NCBI GenBank assembly: GCA_900762355.1
Contig: CAAFGE010000012.1
Coordinates: 1 to 13,607, forward strand
Origin: an uncultured Collinsella sp.
GTDB lineage: Bacteria; Actinomycetota; Coriobacteriia; Coriobacteriales; Coriobacteriaceae
Length of the DNA stretch: 13,607 nucleotides
Direction of reading: 5' to 3'
Shown: piece by piece, positions 12,581 to 13,607 of the stretch
Position numbering within the stretch: the first letter of the stretch is position 1
Layout: each line of letters begins with the position of its first letter
Made by a program: the position numbers and the translations under genes
The notes under the pieces: model-generated
Seen by the model: only the letters and a program-made list of their open reading frames with translations
Database searches by the model: none
Told to the model about the DNA's origin: nothing

Positions 12581-13607
12581 CTAGGCCAGCGGGGCATCGC
12601 CCCTCTCGGCGCGCGCCCTCTCGATGAGCCCCGGCGTCAGGTCGAGATCGACGAGCTCCACGTCCTCCACGCCGTAGGCGTCCAGCAGCGCCGCCGCGTC
12701 CTCCCCGAGCATCGCCCTGAAGGCGCGCGCGGGCGTCGCGAAGCCGAGCGCGCCGCGGGGCTCGGAGTTCACGTGCGACATGGCCAGCGCCAGGTCGGCC
12801 GGGGCGAGCCGGTCGAACCTGATTCCGGCGCCCTTGGGCAGCAGCTTCCTGATCTCGACGTGGTTGCGCTCGCAGGCGCCCTTCTGGTCGCTGCGCCTGG
12901 GGTCGCAGTAGAACAGCCTCGTCTCGCCCGGCCCCTCGCCGAGCAGCGCCGCGACCGCCGCCTCGTCGGAGAACTCGGCGCCGTTGTCGGTGAGGACGGC
13001 GCGGAACACGCGGCGCGTCCCGTCGGCGCCGAGGATGGCCCGGACGCCCTCTAGGGCGTCCGCGACGCACCCGGCGGTCTTCTCCTCCAGCGGCAGCGCG
13101 AGCTGCAGCCTGCTGGGGCGGTGCAGCAGCGTGAGCAGGCAGGCGGAGTCCTCCCGGGCGCCCTCGACGGTGTCCATCTCCCAGGCCGCGGCGCACGCGT
13201 CCTCCCCGAGGGCGAGGAACGCGGCATGCGACCTGCGGGCGGAGTGGCGGGTCGCCGCCCGGCCCGCGGCGCGCTTCCTCGGCCTGTAGCCGACCTTGCG
13301 CCTGAGCTCCATGTTGGTCATGCCGTCGTAGCCCGCCGAGACCCAGCGGTAGATGGTCGACGGCGACAGGTCCACCGGGACGCCGTTGCGCGCCGCCATC
13401 TGCTCGGGCGACAGCCCCCGGCGCAGGCAGTCCCTTATCGCCTCCAGCCTGGCCGCCGCGGCGGGCTCGTCGGCGTCTATCCCGCGCCTGGACGAGACGA
13501 GGACCGAGTCGGCGCACAGCTGCGCGGCCCGGGCCTCGTAGAAGACGTGGGGGCGGCGCTTGCAGCCGATCGCGCGGTACCGGCCGCAGCCGTTGCAGCA
13601 TCGCGGC
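12581..13607 (-). CDS. IS30-family transposase, 5' end beyond window
   Basis: About 342 codons are present, with no stop up to the window edge, so the N terminus is missing. The visible start contains a Cys cluster (RCCNGCGRYRAIGCKRR), possibly a zinc-binding knuckle. A helix-turn-helix follows with LSPEQMAARNGVPVDLSPSTIYRWV, characteristic of IS30. The DDE catalytic residues are Asp in WEMDTVEG (13172-13174), Asp in VLTDNGAEF (12986-12988) and Glu in KGACERNHVEIR (12869-12871). They are 62 and 39 residues apart. The TAG is at 12581-12583. Starting at the internal ATG at 13399 would lose the DNA-binding region, so that is not the true start. The catalytic triad is intact; activity cannot be judged without the rest. 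Confidence 0.9.
   Translation of the reverse strand, partial: PRCCNGCGRYRAIGCKRRPHVFYEARAAQLCADSVLVSSRRGIDADEPAAAARLEAIRDCLRRGLSPEQMAARNGVPVDLSPSTIYRWVSAGYDGMTNMELRRKVGYRPRKRAAGRAATRHSARRSHAAFLALGEDACAAAWEMDTVEGAREDSACLLTLLHRPSRLQLALPLEEKTAGCVADALEGVRAILGADGTRRVFRAVLTDNGAEFSDEAAVAALLGEGPGETRLFYCDPRRSDQKGACERNHVEIRKLLPKGAGIRFDRLAPADLALAMSHVNSEPRGALGFATPARAFRAMLGEDAAALLDAYGVEDVELVDLDLTPGLIERARAERGDAPLA

Larger units (their letters stand above)
12391..13607 (-). mobile_element. IS30-family insertion sequence, 3' part
   Basis: From about 12391 the base composition rises well above that of the neighbouring genes and an IS30-type transposase fills the minus strand to the window edge. The left end of the element should lie somewhere in 12340-12480. 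I could not identify its terminal inverted repeat, because the other end is outside the window. The 190 bp between the GNAT stop and the transposase stop hold one terminator-like hairpin and no gene. Confidence 0.7.

Noticed and set aside
12576..13601. 341-codon Arg/Gly/Pro-rich frame overlapping the transposase
   Set aside because: It is an alternative frame of the same strand; the DDE and helix-turn-helix motifs are all in the other frame.

Overview
The window looks like chromosomal DNA of a Coriobacteriia member, most probably a Collinsella-like gut anaerobe. This is inferred from the GC-rich codon use, the anaerobic gene content (pyruvate formate-lyase and a keto-deoxy-sugar permease) and the style of the MarR/ABC/ABC export operon; no marker gene in the window fixes the genus.

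Layout. Positions 1-4933 are read on the minus strand. A short-chain dehydrogenase (4933-4184) and a KdgT-type 2-keto-3-deoxygluconate permease (4075-3056) form a small carbohydrate operon. After a 466-bp AT-richer gap comes pyruvate formate-lyase, which is split into two genes. A 683-aa catalytic core carries the Cys-Cys pair (2589-538), and a separate 83-aa protein carries the glycyl-radical loop (452-201). Two perfect inverted repeats lie between them, and a long hairpin closes the unit near 91-135.

Positions 5224-9892 hold a tightly overlapped plus-strand operon: a MarR regulator and two ABC half-exporters. The first ABC subunit has a degenerate ATP site and a large extracytoplasmic insert. 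The second has intact Walker residues but an altered signature motif. Together they read as one asymmetric heterodimeric drug/toxin exporter. A strong terminator ends the operon.

Positions 9960-12390 are repeat-rich around a single-gene unit for a type I DAHP synthase (first step of aromatic amino acid synthesis). Upstream is a 230-bp AT-rich element with 31-bp terminal inverted repeats (MITE-like). Downstream are four different long palindromes in about 335 bp. A GNAT acetyltransferase gene then starts with a good ribosome binding site but stops after its N-terminal half. The right end (about 12391-13607) is the 3' part of an IS30-family insertion sequence of visibly higher GC, whose transposase runs off the window edge and which probably truncated the GNAT gene.

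The most unusual items are the split glycyl-radical enzyme with structured intercistronic RNA, the MITE-like element, and the palindrome cluster, one member of which has pairing differences that are wobble-compatible on only one strand. No CRISPR array, tRNA, rRNA or clear new defence system was seen.
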